Of a DNA stretch of 5,708 nucleotides, positions 1-5,708 are shown one piece after another. Source of the stretch: an uncultured Clostridia bacterium (GTDB taxonomy: Bacteria > Bacillota > Clostridia > Oscillospirales > Acutalibacteraceae); contig CAMBNE010000086.1 in assembly GCA_945868935.1 (NCBI GenBank), positions 1-5,708 on the forward strand, in the 5' to 3' direction. Numbering within the stretch: position 1 is the stretch's first letter; each line of letters begins with the position of its first letter. The notes under the pieces are model-generated. The model had not been told where the DNA came from. It saw only the letters and a program-made list of their open reading frames with translations, and made no database searches. The position numbers and the translations under genes were made by a program.

Positions 1-265
1 AAGGGGAGCAGATATGGATTCGGGAAATATAATCAAAAGAGTAAAGGCGTTAATGCCTGTTTTAATACCCCTGTTCGTTTCCGCATTCAGACGTGCCTAC
101 GAAATAGCAACCGCTATGGAGTGCCGCTGTTATCGTGGAGGCGACGGACGAACAAAAATGAAGTCAATCCATATGTCAAAGCGTGATGCTTTTTCGTTTA
201 TTGCGCTTGCAGCATTAATATGCGGAGTGATATTATGCAACATATTTATCCCTGCGGTGATTTAA
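1..265 (+). CDS. ecfT: Energy-coupling factor transporter transmembrane protein EcfT (3' end only)
   Basis: EcfT is the membrane scaffold of ECF importers: it couples the two ATPases EcfA1/EcfA2 to a substrate-binding S component that brings in vitamins or metals. The reading frame is open from base 2, before any start codon, so the 5' part lies outside the window; 87 residues are visible, about the last third of a protein usually near 265 residues. The visible part begins with RGAD, which fits the end of the first Ala-Arg-Gly coupling motif, followed by the helix with ALMPVLIPLFVSAFRRA. The second coupling motif follows as AMECRCYRGG with the key Arg kept, then DGRTKMK. The chain ends with a hydrophobic helix (FSFIALAALICGVILCNIFI) and stops at TAA 263-265. 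The last 31 bases overlap truA, suggesting translational coupling. Family assignment is firm; the transported substrate cannot be told from this subunit. Confidence 0.9.
   Translation, partial: RGADMDSGNIIKRVKALMPVLIPLFVSAFRRAYEIATAMECRCYRGGDGRTKMKSIHMSKRDAFSFIALAALICGVILCNIFIPAVI
224..229 (+). promoter_or_regulatory. Ribosome binding site that decides the truA start
   Basis: GGAGTG lies 5 bases before the ATG at 235, inside the ecfT reading frame. The in-frame ATG at 220 has no purine-rich site upstream (the preceding bases are TTGCAGCATTA), and the GGAG itself would lie within its coding sequence. This favours 235 as the truA start. Confidence 0.7.
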
Positions 266-999
266 GAAATCTGCTTGTTACAATTTCATATGACGGCAAA
301 AGCTTTCACGGCTGGCAGATTCAGCAGAATGCGCTTACCGTTCAGGAGGTTTTTCAGACATCGCTTGAAAAGATTATCGGTACTGGTTTTGACGTAAAAG
401 GCTGCAGCCGCACCGACAGCGGAGTTCACGCAAATATGTACTGCATAAGCCTAAAAACCTCACACCCGATTAAACCCGAACGCTTGAAAGCGGCGCTTAA
501 CCGCTGGCTGCCAAAAGCAGTTGCAGTGCTTGACTGCAAGGAAGTTCCGCTTGACTTTCACGCACGCTACAGCTGTGTGAGCAAGGAATATATTTACAAA
601 ATCTGGAACAGCGAGGTGCGCAATCCGTTCCTTGACGGCTATGCGCTTCATTACAGATATAAAATTGATGAAGAAATGCTTAACAAGGCGTCTCAGGCGT
701 ATGTGGGAAGTCACGACTTTACCTCGTTCTGTACGCTCGACAATCGTGAAAAGGGCGATATGACAAGAACTGTAAAAAGCTTTTCCGTAACACGTGACGG
801 CGAGCTTGTAACAATGAAGGTTGAAGCGGACGGTTTTCTTTACAATATGGTAAGAATAATGGTCGGCACTTTGCTCAGAATTCAGCAGGGGAAGATTCCT
901 GCTGACGGTATTGCGAAAATTATCGAAAAAAAAGACAGAAAATTTGCAGGCCCCACAGCGCAGGCTTGCGGCTTGTATCTTAATAAAGTAAATTATTAG
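235..999 (+). CDS. truA: tRNA pseudouridine synthase A (TruA)
   Basis: TruA converts uridines 38-40 in the anticodon stem-loop of many tRNAs to pseudouridine in the cytoplasm. From the ATG at 235 the protein has 254 residues, typical of the family; the upstream in-frame ATG at 220 would add five residues but lacks a ribosome binding site. The N-terminal strand has YDGKSFHGWQIQ (about 19-30). The catalytic motif GCSRTDSGVHA puts the nucleophilic Asp at residue 61. SKEYIYKIWN (about 116-125) matches the segment carrying the conserved active-site Tyr. The second half has the family motifs GSHDFTSF (158-165), GFLYNMVRIMVGTL (200-213) and AGPTAQACGLYL (238-249). All expected landmarks are present and no disruption is seen. 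The gene overlaps ecfT by 31 bases, the usual ecfT-truA order of Firmicutes. It is followed after 36 bases by an envelope gene instead of rplM-rpsI. Confidence 0.96.
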   Translation: MQHIYPCGDLRNLLVTISYDGKSFHGWQIQQNALTVQEVFQTSLEKIIGTGFDVKGCSRTDSGVHANMYCISLKTSHPIKPERLKAALNRWLPKAVAVLDCKEVPLDFHARYSCVSKEYIYKIWNSEVRNPFLDGYALHYRYKIDEEMLNKASQAYVGSHDFTSFCTLDNREKGDMTRTVKSFSVTRDGELVTMKVEADGFLYNMVRIMVGTLLRIQQGKIPADGIAKIIEKKDRKFAGPTAQACGLYLNKVNY

Positions 1000-1015
1000 T
1001 GTATTGTGTATATCC

Positions 1016-1031
1016 TTTCAAGGGAGTGAAA
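1016..1031 (+). promoter_or_regulatory. Shine-Dalgarno site within a small inverted repeat, upstream of the GTG start
   Basis: TTTCA (1016-1020) and TGAAA (1027-1031) are perfect inverted 5-base arms around AGGGAG (1021-1026), the ribosome binding site of the downstream gene. The site lies 9 bases before the GTG at 1036 and 5 bases before an out-of-frame ATG at 1032. The AT-rich stem would be weak, so the ribosome binding site is well supported while a regulatory hairpin is only possible. Confidence 0.55.
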
Positions 1032-1035
1032 ATGG

Positions 1036-2310
1036 GTGTTTAAAAAATTCAAAGGACATTATGCCGAGCGCAAAACCTCTGATCGTGATGTAATCAGCTA
1101 TGAAGATATGCCGCTTGATGATTACGAACAGGAAAAAACCGACATATCTCCCGATTCAGTCAAAAAAATTCTTATCGGTGTGTGCATTGCGCTTGCGGCA
1201 GGACTTATTGTTTTTGCCTTTGCAAACCGTGACAATCTTACGTGGGATAATATCTCAAACTGGTGGACGTACGACGTACTCGGCAACGCAGGCAACGGCT
1301 ATCCCGTAAATCTCGTAGGTACTGAGGTCAGGTCGGGCAACTTTGCCGTAAATCAGGGACATGTTGCATATGCTTCCGATACATCGTTTGTTACTTTAAA
1401 TTCAACAGGAAGCGAGGTTGCAAATGTTCAGCTTCGCTATTCAAAGCCTGTAATGAAGTCGTCCGGCAACAGATTCTTAACCTACGGTATAGGTACAACA
1501 GGCTACCAGATTCAGGATTTTGACGGTATGCTCTACTCAGGTGAGGCCGAGGGTGCAATCTATACTGCCGACATCACCTCAAACGGAGTTTACGGCATTA
1601 TTACCGAGGGCAGCGGCTACCTGTCGGTTCTTTATGTTTTCAACAGCAATAACAACAGAATCTACAAGTATTCGTTCTCGGAGTATTACATAAATTCAAT
1701 CACGCTCAACAGTGACGGAAACGGTTGTGTTGTCTGCGGAATTACAAGCGACAACGGCGCAGTTAAAACAGGCGTTTACGTGCTTGATTTTACAAAGGAA
1801 GAGCCTGTTTCTCAGTACAGCATAAACGGAGATACAATAGTTGACAGCGATTATCTCAACGATAACAGAGTGGTGCTTGTAGGTCAGTCATCCTCTTATA
1901 TAATAAAAAGGGGAGAGGAAAACTACGTTACCGTAAAATACGACAGCAAAACACTTGCAAATTACTGCTTTAATCCCGACACAAATTCCTTCGCGCTTGC
2001 GCTTTCAAAAAGCGGTGACGGAAGAAGCTGCATAATTGAAATTTACAACGACAACGGAGAAAAGACAAGCTCAATCGACACCGATTACGGCGCAGAGTCA
2101 ATTTCACTTTATAAAGGCACGGTTGCTATTCTCGACGGCAATACAGCCTATGGATTCAACAGTGAAGGCACTCAGCTTTACTCCTGCGACACAGGAACAG
2201 GCTCAAAAAGGCTTATTCTTACCTCTGACAACACCGCCTATGTTTTAAGTGTAAATCAGGTGAGATTTTTTGACCTGTCAAAACCATCAACAAAAGATAC
2301 GGCAAATTAA
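1036..2310 (+). CDS. Membrane-anchored beta-rich protein, DUF5711-type, function unknown
   Basis: The 424-residue product has a short polar, acid-rich cytoplasmic N-terminus (about 1-42), one hydrophobic segment (about 44-63, ILIGVCIALAAGLIVFAFA) and then about 360 residues outside the membrane. With no cleavage site evident, it looks like an N-in signal-anchored protein. The outer part is rich in Gly, Asn, Ser, Tyr and Thr, with repeating short strand-turn units such as DGNTAYGFNSEGTQLYSC and NDNGEKTSSIDTDYG. These suggest a beta-propeller-like (WD40/PQQ-like) fold; that is inference from pattern. I place it in DUF5711, an uncharacterised family common in Clostridia, from memory of such proteins beside CvpA. 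The start is GTG at 1036, served by AGGGAG at 1021-1026; the ATG at 1032 is out of frame and stops after three codons. The next in-frame ATG (1108) lacks a ribosome binding site. Only 15 bases separate it from the CvpA gene. No enzymatic motif was seen; it may be a structural or sensory envelope protein. Confidence 0.75.
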   Translation: MFKKFKGHYAERKTSDRDVISYEDMPLDDYEQEKTDISPDSVKKILIGVCIALAAGLIVFAFANRDNLTWDNISNWWTYDVLGNAGNGYPVNLVGTEVRSGNFAVNQGHVAYASDTSFVTLNSTGSEVANVQLRYSKPVMKSSGNRFLTYGIGTTGYQIQDFDGMLYSGEAEGAIYTADITSNGVYGIITEGSGYLSVLYVFNSNNNRIYKYSFSEYYINSITLNSDGNGCVVCGITSDNGAVKTGVYVLDFTKEEPVSQYSINGDTIVDSDYLNDNRVVLVGQSSSYIIKRGEENYVTVKYDSKTLANYCFNPDTNSFALALSKSGDGRSCIIEIYNDNGEKTSSIDTDYGAESISLYKGTVAILDGNTAYGFNSEGTQLYSCDTGTGSKRLILTSDNTAYVLSVNQVRFFDLSKPSTKDTAN

Positions 2311-2325
2311 TTATTGGAGTAATCT

Positions 2326-3000
2326 ATGATAACGGATATAATAATTGTAGCGGTCATAGTTTTGTTTACAGTAATCGGCGTAAAACGAGGATTGGCAAAG
2401 ACTATTCTTAACCTCGCAGGACTCGTCCTTACGGCAATAACAGCGTACTACCTTTCTTCGTTTCTGTCACAGCTTATCTATGACTCGTTTCTAAAGCAGA
2501 CGGTAATAACCAATACTCAGCAGATAATTGAACAAAACGGAATCGACTATGCGTTAAGCAACTGTCTTGAAGCCGTGCCGCAGTGGATAAACGGAATATT
2601 CTCGTTTTTCGGCGGAATTTTCGGAATCAGCCTGAATGAATTTCAAAATCAACTCTCAGTTCCGTCTGAAATCTCTTTATCTGCAAGTCAGGCAGTCGAA
2701 AGCGCAGTCGCTCCCGTAGTTACCTCTGTTCTGGCACTTATTTTCATAATTGTACTTTTTATAGTTATATTATTCATTGTCAAAAAGCTTGTTAAGCTTA
2801 TTTCAAAGGTGTTTAATATTCCCGTAATCAAGCAGATTAATCAGCTTCTCGGAGGAATATTCGGCTTGGCAGAGGGATTGCTGATAGTATTTATTGCAGT
2901 TAATATTTTTGATATTGTAACAGGTTTTACAAATCCTGCTCTGCTGAATAATGAGCTTTTCAACGGAGTGATTTTCAGATTCTTTTCTATGAGTATATAG
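2326..3000 (+). CDS. CvpA family membrane protein
   Basis: CvpA-family proteins are small multi-pass inner-membrane proteins, named from colicin V production. Their biochemical role is not settled, and in enteric bacteria they have been linked to envelope stress and bile-salt tolerance. The 224-residue product has the family layout. TM1 is about 2-19, followed by the GVKRG turn (18-22), and TM2 is about 25-48. A polar and amphipathic stretch follows (about 52-125), then TM3 about 130-153 with a basic end (KKLVKL). The GGIFGLAEGLLIVFIAV segment (about 176-192) forms TM4 and carries the Gly-rich motif typical of CvpA. The middle loop, with its hydrophobic FSFFGGIFG patch at 92-100, is longer than in enteric CvpA, as in many Clostridia. 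The start is well set: GGAG at 2316-2319, six bases before the ATG. It very likely shares a transcript with the preceding DUF5711-type gene and with the downstream phosphatidyltransferase. Confidence 0.85.
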   Translation: MITDIIIVAVIVLFTVIGVKRGLAKTILNLAGLVLTAITAYYLSSFLSQLIYDSFLKQTVITNTQQIIEQNGIDYALSNCLEAVPQWINGIFSFFGGIFGISLNEFQNQLSVPSEISLSASQAVESAVAPVVTSVLALIFIIVLFIVILFIVKKLVKLISKVFNIPVIKQINQLLGGIFGLAEGLLIVFIAVNIFDIVTGFTNPALLNNELFNGVIFRFFSMSI

Positions 3001-3042
3001 GGTGTATTTTGGGTTATTTTAAAAATTCTATGGGGTGATTTT

Positions 3043-3657
3043 ATGGATAACAATGAAAAGTGGAGCTTTAAACCGAAAGATTTACTAACAATCCCGAATA
3101 TTCTGACTTACATCAGAATAATTCTGATTGTACCTTTTGTTTATTATTTTCTTAAAGAGAATTATATTCCTGCCGTTATCTGCATAGGCGTTTCGGGACT
3201 TACCGACTGCTTTGACGGAATGATTGCCCGCAGATTCAATCAGGTGACTTCTCTCGGAAAAATCCTTGACCCGATTGCAGACAAATTCACGCTTTTAGCT
3301 GTTGTAATCTGTATGGTAATATACGTTCCGATTGTTCTTCCCGTTCTTGTCGTACTTCTTTTAAAGGACGTATTAATGCTCCTTGGCGGAATGGACTTGA
3401 TAAACAAGGGCATAACTCCTCCTGCGGCAAAGTGGTACGGAAAGGTCGGAACTGTAGTATTTTACCTCTCGGTATTTTCAATAATATTCCTTAAAGCCGC
3501 TTTCGGATTTGAAAACTTTGCACTTGACGTTTCGCTCTTGTCAGTAACGGCTGTAACAATGCTTTTTGCACTTTACCAGTACGGAAAAATCTATTTTCAG
3601 TTGATAAAAGAGCATAACAGCAAGGTAAAATCAAAAGAAATTGAAGAAAGTGAATAA
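3043..3657 (+). CDS. pgsA: CDP-alcohol phosphatidyltransferase, probably PgsA (CDP-diacylglycerol--glycerol-3-phosphate 3-phosphatidyltransferase)
   Basis: This integral membrane enzyme most likely transfers a phosphatidyl group from CDP-diacylglycerol to glycerol 3-phosphate, giving phosphatidylglycerol phosphate, the committed step toward phosphatidylglycerol and cardiolipin. The 204-residue product carries the full class signature D-x2-D-G-x2-A-R-x8-G-x3-D-x3-D at residues 55-80 (D55, D58, G59, A62, R63, G72, D76, D80); these acidic residues bind metal and the CDP group. The N-terminal amphipathic start with TIPNILTYIRIILIVPF (about 16-32) is typical of PgsA. Further hydrophobic segments lie near 22-37, 41-54, 83-107, 125-151 and 161-178, and the tail is polar and charged. 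The start follows a GGGGTGA site at 3032-3038 at short spacing. A CDP-alcohol-type cardiolipin synthase shares the same motif and is the main alternative, since substrate choice cannot be read from the motif. It closes the run of close-packed genes; no terminator is visible after it. Confidence 0.82.
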   Translation: MDNNEKWSFKPKDLLTIPNILTYIRIILIVPFVYYFLKENYIPAVICIGVSGLTDCFDGMIARRFNQVTSLGKILDPIADKFTLLAVVICMVIYVPIVLPVLVVLLLKDVLMLLGGMDLINKGITPPAAKWYGKVGTVVFYLSVFSIIFLKAAFGFENFALDVSLLSVTAVTMLFALYQYGKIYFQLIKEHNSKVKSKEIEESE

Positions 3658-3672
3658 TTTGACAAATTACCA

Positions 3673-3701
3673 TTGAAATTTACATCATAAACATATATAA
3701 T
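3673..3701 (+). promoter_or_regulatory. Sigma-A type promoter for the clpE-like gene
   Basis: TTGAAA (3673-3678, five of six consensus bases) and TATAAT (3696-3701, perfect) are separated by 17 bases, the optimal spacing. Transcription would begin near 3708, giving a leader of about 100 nt before the ATG at 3811. It lies in AT-rich DNA just after the pgsA stop, so the Clp gene probably forms its own unit. No CtsR heptad pair (GGTCAAA direct repeat) or CIRCE inverted repeat overlaps it. Confidence 0.75.
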
Positions 3702-3724
3702 GTATACTAATTAAATATTTTCTT

Positions 3725-3745
3725 TTGCTTTGCACTTGCAGGCAA
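3725..3745 (+). repeat. Imperfect inverted repeat in the clpE-like leader
   Basis: TTGC..TGCA and TGCA.GCAA face each other around a two-base centre, interrupted by a 2-versus-1 base bulge. It sits about 17 bases after the predicted transcription start, where a repressor operator or a small leader hairpin could act. The arms are short, and the self-complementary TGCA words make chance occurrence plausible. Confidence 0.3.
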
Positions 3746-3798
3746 TACATAATATTTTTGTTGATACTAAATGAAAGCTATCCAAAATTTTTACATAT

Positions 3799-3804
3799 AA
3801 GGAG
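3799..3804 (+). promoter_or_regulatory. Strong ribosome binding site of the clpE-like gene
   Basis: AAGGAG lies six bases before the ATG at 3811, near-ideal sequence and spacing, and it fixes the start. The start is further supported because the CxxC of the zinc finger begins at residue 3. Confidence 0.85.
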
Positions 3805-3810
3805 AATACT

Positions 3811-5708
3811 ATGCTTTGCAGCAGATGTGGAAAACGACAGGCAGTTGTTTTCGTTTCTAATACTAATTCAAAAGACGCTCCTACAGTAGGTTATTGTCTT
3901 ACCTGCGCAAAGGAGCTTGGCATAAAACCTGTTGAGGATTTAATCAGCAAAATGGGGATTTCCGATGAAGACCTGGAAAATGTACAGGACCAGATGAACA
4001 GCCTTATGCAGAATATGGGTGAAAACGGCGACATTTCCCAGCTTATGGAACAGCTCGGCGCTGACAATCTTGCAGAACAGATGGATCAGTTTGACGAGGA
4101 AAACGGCGGAAGTGACGACGATGATTTTTCTCACGGCGCACCTGCATTTCCTGCGTTTTTCAACAATATGTTCGGCGGTCAGAATAACGCCAATTCCGCT
4201 AATAACGGCTCAAAGCCGAACAAAAAGGATAAAAAAGAGAAAAAGAGAAAGCATATCGGCCTCTATTGCGAGGATTTGACACGCAAGGCAAGAGAGGGCA
4301 AAATTGACAGAATTATCGGACGTGATATTGAAATCGAACGTGTAATTCAGATTCTGTCACGCCGTACAAAGAACAATCCCTGCCTTATCGGTGAGCCGGG
4401 CGTAGGTAAAACTGCAATTGCAGAGGGACTTGCACTTAGAATTGCCTCGGGCAACGTTCCGCAAAGACTTAAAAATAAGGAAATTCAGCTTCTCGACCTC
4501 ACTTCGCTTGTAGCAGGTACTCAGTTCAGAGGTCAGTTTGAAAGCCGTATCAAGGGACTTGTTTCCGAAATCAAGGAAAGTGGAAACGTAATCCTCTTTA
4601 TCGACGAGGTGCACAGCCTTGTAGGTACAGGCGACAACGAGGGCACCATGAATGCCGCAAATATCTTAAAGCCTGCTCTTTCAAGGGGCGAGGTTCAGGT
4701 AATCGGCGCAACAACATTTAATGAATACAGAAAATACATTGAAAAAGACTCGGCTCTTGAAAGAAGATTCCAGCCTGTTAAGGTCGGCGAGCCAACAATC
4801 GCACAGACAATTGACGTAATCGCAGGTGTTAAGAGCTACTACGAACAGCACCACAGAGTTATTGTTGATGATGACGTAGTGCGCAAGACGGTTGTACTTT
4901 CAGAGCGCTATATTACGGACAGATTCCTGCCCGATAAGGCAATCGACCTTTTGGACGAAAGCTGCGCCTGCGCCGCACTTCGCAACAAAACAATGGAGCG
5001 TTACGATAAGCTTAATGACGAGAAGTCAAAGCTTTCACTTAAGAAAGAGGAAATCTCAACAGCGGAAGAGGTTGATTATGAAGCGCTTGCAGAGGTAAAT
5101 ACAAGCCTTGCAAAAATCAACTCCGAGCTTTCACAGATTGACCCCGAAAGCCTTACGGCAAAGGTGACCGAGGAGGATATAGCCAAGGTAATTGAGCTAT
5201 GGACGGGTATTCCTGCGTCAAGAATCAGGGAAAACGAGCTTTCAAAGCTTGCCGACCTTGAAGATGAGCTAAAAAAGAAAATCATCGGACAGGACGAAGC
5301 CGTTGAGATGCTTGCGTCGGCAATAAAGCGCAGCCGTTGCCAGATTTCACCAAGGCGCAGACCTGCATCATTCATATTCGTAGGACCTACGGGTGTCGGT
5401 AAAACAGAGCTTGTAAAGGTGCTTAGTCAGCAGCTTTTTGACACTCCCGAAACTCTGATAAGACTTGATATGTCCGAGTTTATGGAGAAACATTCGGTAT
5501 CAAAGATTATCGGTTCACCGCCCGGATATGTTGGATATGACGAGGCAGGACAGGTGACCGAGAAGGTTCGCCGCCGTCCGTATTCAGTACTTTTGTTTGA
5601 TGAAATTGAAAAGGCTCATCCTGATGTGCTCAATATTCTGCTCCAGATTCTCGACGAGGGCAAGGTAACAGACGCACACGGCAGAGCAGTTAATTTTGAA
5701 AATACAGT
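3811..5708 (+). CDS. clpE: ClpE-like ATP-dependent Clp protease ATP-binding subunit (3' end outside window)
   Basis: This is a Hsp100/Clp AAA+ unfoldase that would thread misfolded or tagged proteins, normally into ClpP. The frame stays open to the window edge, showing 632 codons. A Cys4 zinc finger (C3, C6, C29, C32) replaces the Clp_N repeats of ClpC, the hallmark of ClpE; McsA has a similar finger. A linker (about 40-147) is Met/Gln-rich, then acidic (D102-D105), then Phe/Asn/Gly-rich (113-134), then Lys-rich (135-147). The first AAA+ module has Walker A GEPGVGKT (194-201), pore loop GTQFRGQFE (236-244), Walker B FIDE (263-266) and ALERRF (315-320). A short coiled middle region (about 395-440) vaguely resembles a UVR motif. 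The second module has [10 protein letters not shown] (459-468), Walker A GPTGVGKT (525-532), pore loop GSPPGYVGY (568-576) and Walker B LFDE (595-598). The ClpP-contact loop and C-terminal domain lie beyond the window, so ClpP pairing is unproven. ClpC is the alternative name that some pipelines would give. Confidence 0.9.
   Translation, partial: MLCSRCGKRQAVVFVSNTNSKDAPTVGYCLTCAKELGIKPVEDLISKMGISDEDLENVQDQMNSLMQNMGENGDISQLMEQLGADNLAEQMDQFDEENGGSDDDDFSHGAPAFPAFFNNMFGGQNNANSANNGSKPNKKDKKEKKRKHIGLYCEDLTRKAREGKIDRIIGRDIEIERVIQILSRRTKNNPCLIGEPGVGKTAIAEGLALRIASGNVPQRLKNKEIQLLDLTSLVAGTQFRGQFESRIKGLVSEIKESGNVILFIDEVHSLVGTGDNEGTMNAANILKPALSRGEVQVIGATTFNEYRKYIEKDSALERRFQPVKVGEPTIAQTIDVIAGVKSYYEQHHRVIVDDDVVRKTVVLSERYITDRFLPDKAIDLLDESCACAALRNKTMERYDKLNDEKSKLSLKKEEISTAEEVDYEALAEVNTSLAKINSELSQIDPESLTAKVTEEDIAKVIELWTGIPASRIRENELSKLADLEDELKKKIIGQDEAVEMLASAIKRSRCQISPRRRPASFIFVGPTGVGKTELVKVLSQQLFDTPETLIRLDMSEFMEKHSVSKIIGSPPGYVGYDEAGQVTEKVRRRPYSVLLFDEIEKAHPDVLNILLQILDEGKVTDAHGRAVNFENT

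Noticed and set aside
460..714. Antisense open frame of 84 codons within truA
   Set aside because: It lies wholly inside a well-supported enzyme gene, has no recognisable product, and reads like the reverse shadow of truA codons.
3030..3038. ATG GGG TGA two-codon frame before pgsA
   Set aside because: It overlaps the pgsA ribosome binding site and most likely arises by chance from an AT preceding the G-run.
3659..3664. Perfect TTGACA as a -35 element
   Set aside because: It is 31 bases from the TATAAT at 3696, far too distant, and no good -10 lies 16-18 bases after it. TTGAAA at 3673 has the ideal spacing.
3658..3720. CtsR operator or intrinsic terminator after pgsA
   Set aside because: Only one heptad-like half site is present and no second copy follows at the required spacing. 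No GC-rich hairpin with a T tract is visible.
4019..4279. Second-frame + strand open frame of 86 codons within the Clp linker
   Set aside because: It starts within the Clp gene without a ribosome binding site, while the Clp frame is unbroken and carries the zinc finger and AAA+ motifs.
4357..4614. Antisense open frame of 85 codons within the first ATPase module
   Set aside because: It sits opposite conserved Walker A/B coding sequence, and its composition is explained by the sense strand.
5076..5375. Antisense open frame of 99 codons, Ser/Ala-rich
   Set aside because: The Ser-rich composition mirrors sense-strand Glu/Lys/Leu codons of the Clp gene; no family was recognised.

Overview
The window reads as a chromosomal housekeeping segment from a low-to-moderate GC Firmicute, most likely a gut-type Clostridia in the Ruminococcus/Oscillospirales range. 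The grounds are the ecfT-truA junction, strong GGAG-type Shine-Dalgarno sites before nearly every gene, a DUF5711-type protein next to a CvpA-family protein, and a ClpE-like AAA+ unfoldase with an N-terminal Cys4 finger. The taxonomic placement is inference; no rRNA or other marker is present. All genes are on the + strand. I see no RNA gene, mobile element, CRISPR array or phage gene.

Layout: (1) bases 1-265 are the 3' end of ecfT, the transmembrane coupling subunit of an energy-coupling-factor vitamin/metal importer. (2) truA (tRNA pseudouridine synthase A) starts inside the end of ecfT at 235 and ends at 999. (3) After 36 bases comes a 424-residue membrane-anchored, beta-rich protein of DUF5711 type (1036-2310, GTG start). 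(4) After 15 bases comes a CvpA-family membrane protein (2326-3000). (5) After 42 bases comes a CDP-alcohol phosphatidyltransferase, most likely PgsA (3043-3657). (6) A 153-base AT-rich gap holds a near-consensus sigma-A promoter and a leader of about 100 nt. (7) From 3811 to the window edge runs the first 632 codons of a ClpE-like Clp ATPase, cut by the window end.

The first five genes are tightly packed with no visible terminator between them and probably form one transcript. It would link the tail of the ribosomal-protein/ECF/truA cluster with envelope genes: the DUF5711 protein, CvpA and phospholipid synthesis. In many Firmicutes truA is followed by rplM-rpsI; that is not so here. The Clp gene has its own promoter and looks like a separate unit, with no recognisable CtsR or CIRCE operator.

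Nothing here is a clear new system. The points most worth checking are the uncharacterised DUF5711-CvpA pair, the one-base offset between an ATG and the GTG start of the DUF5711 gene, and the long low-complexity linker and non-CtsR leader of the ClpE-like protein.
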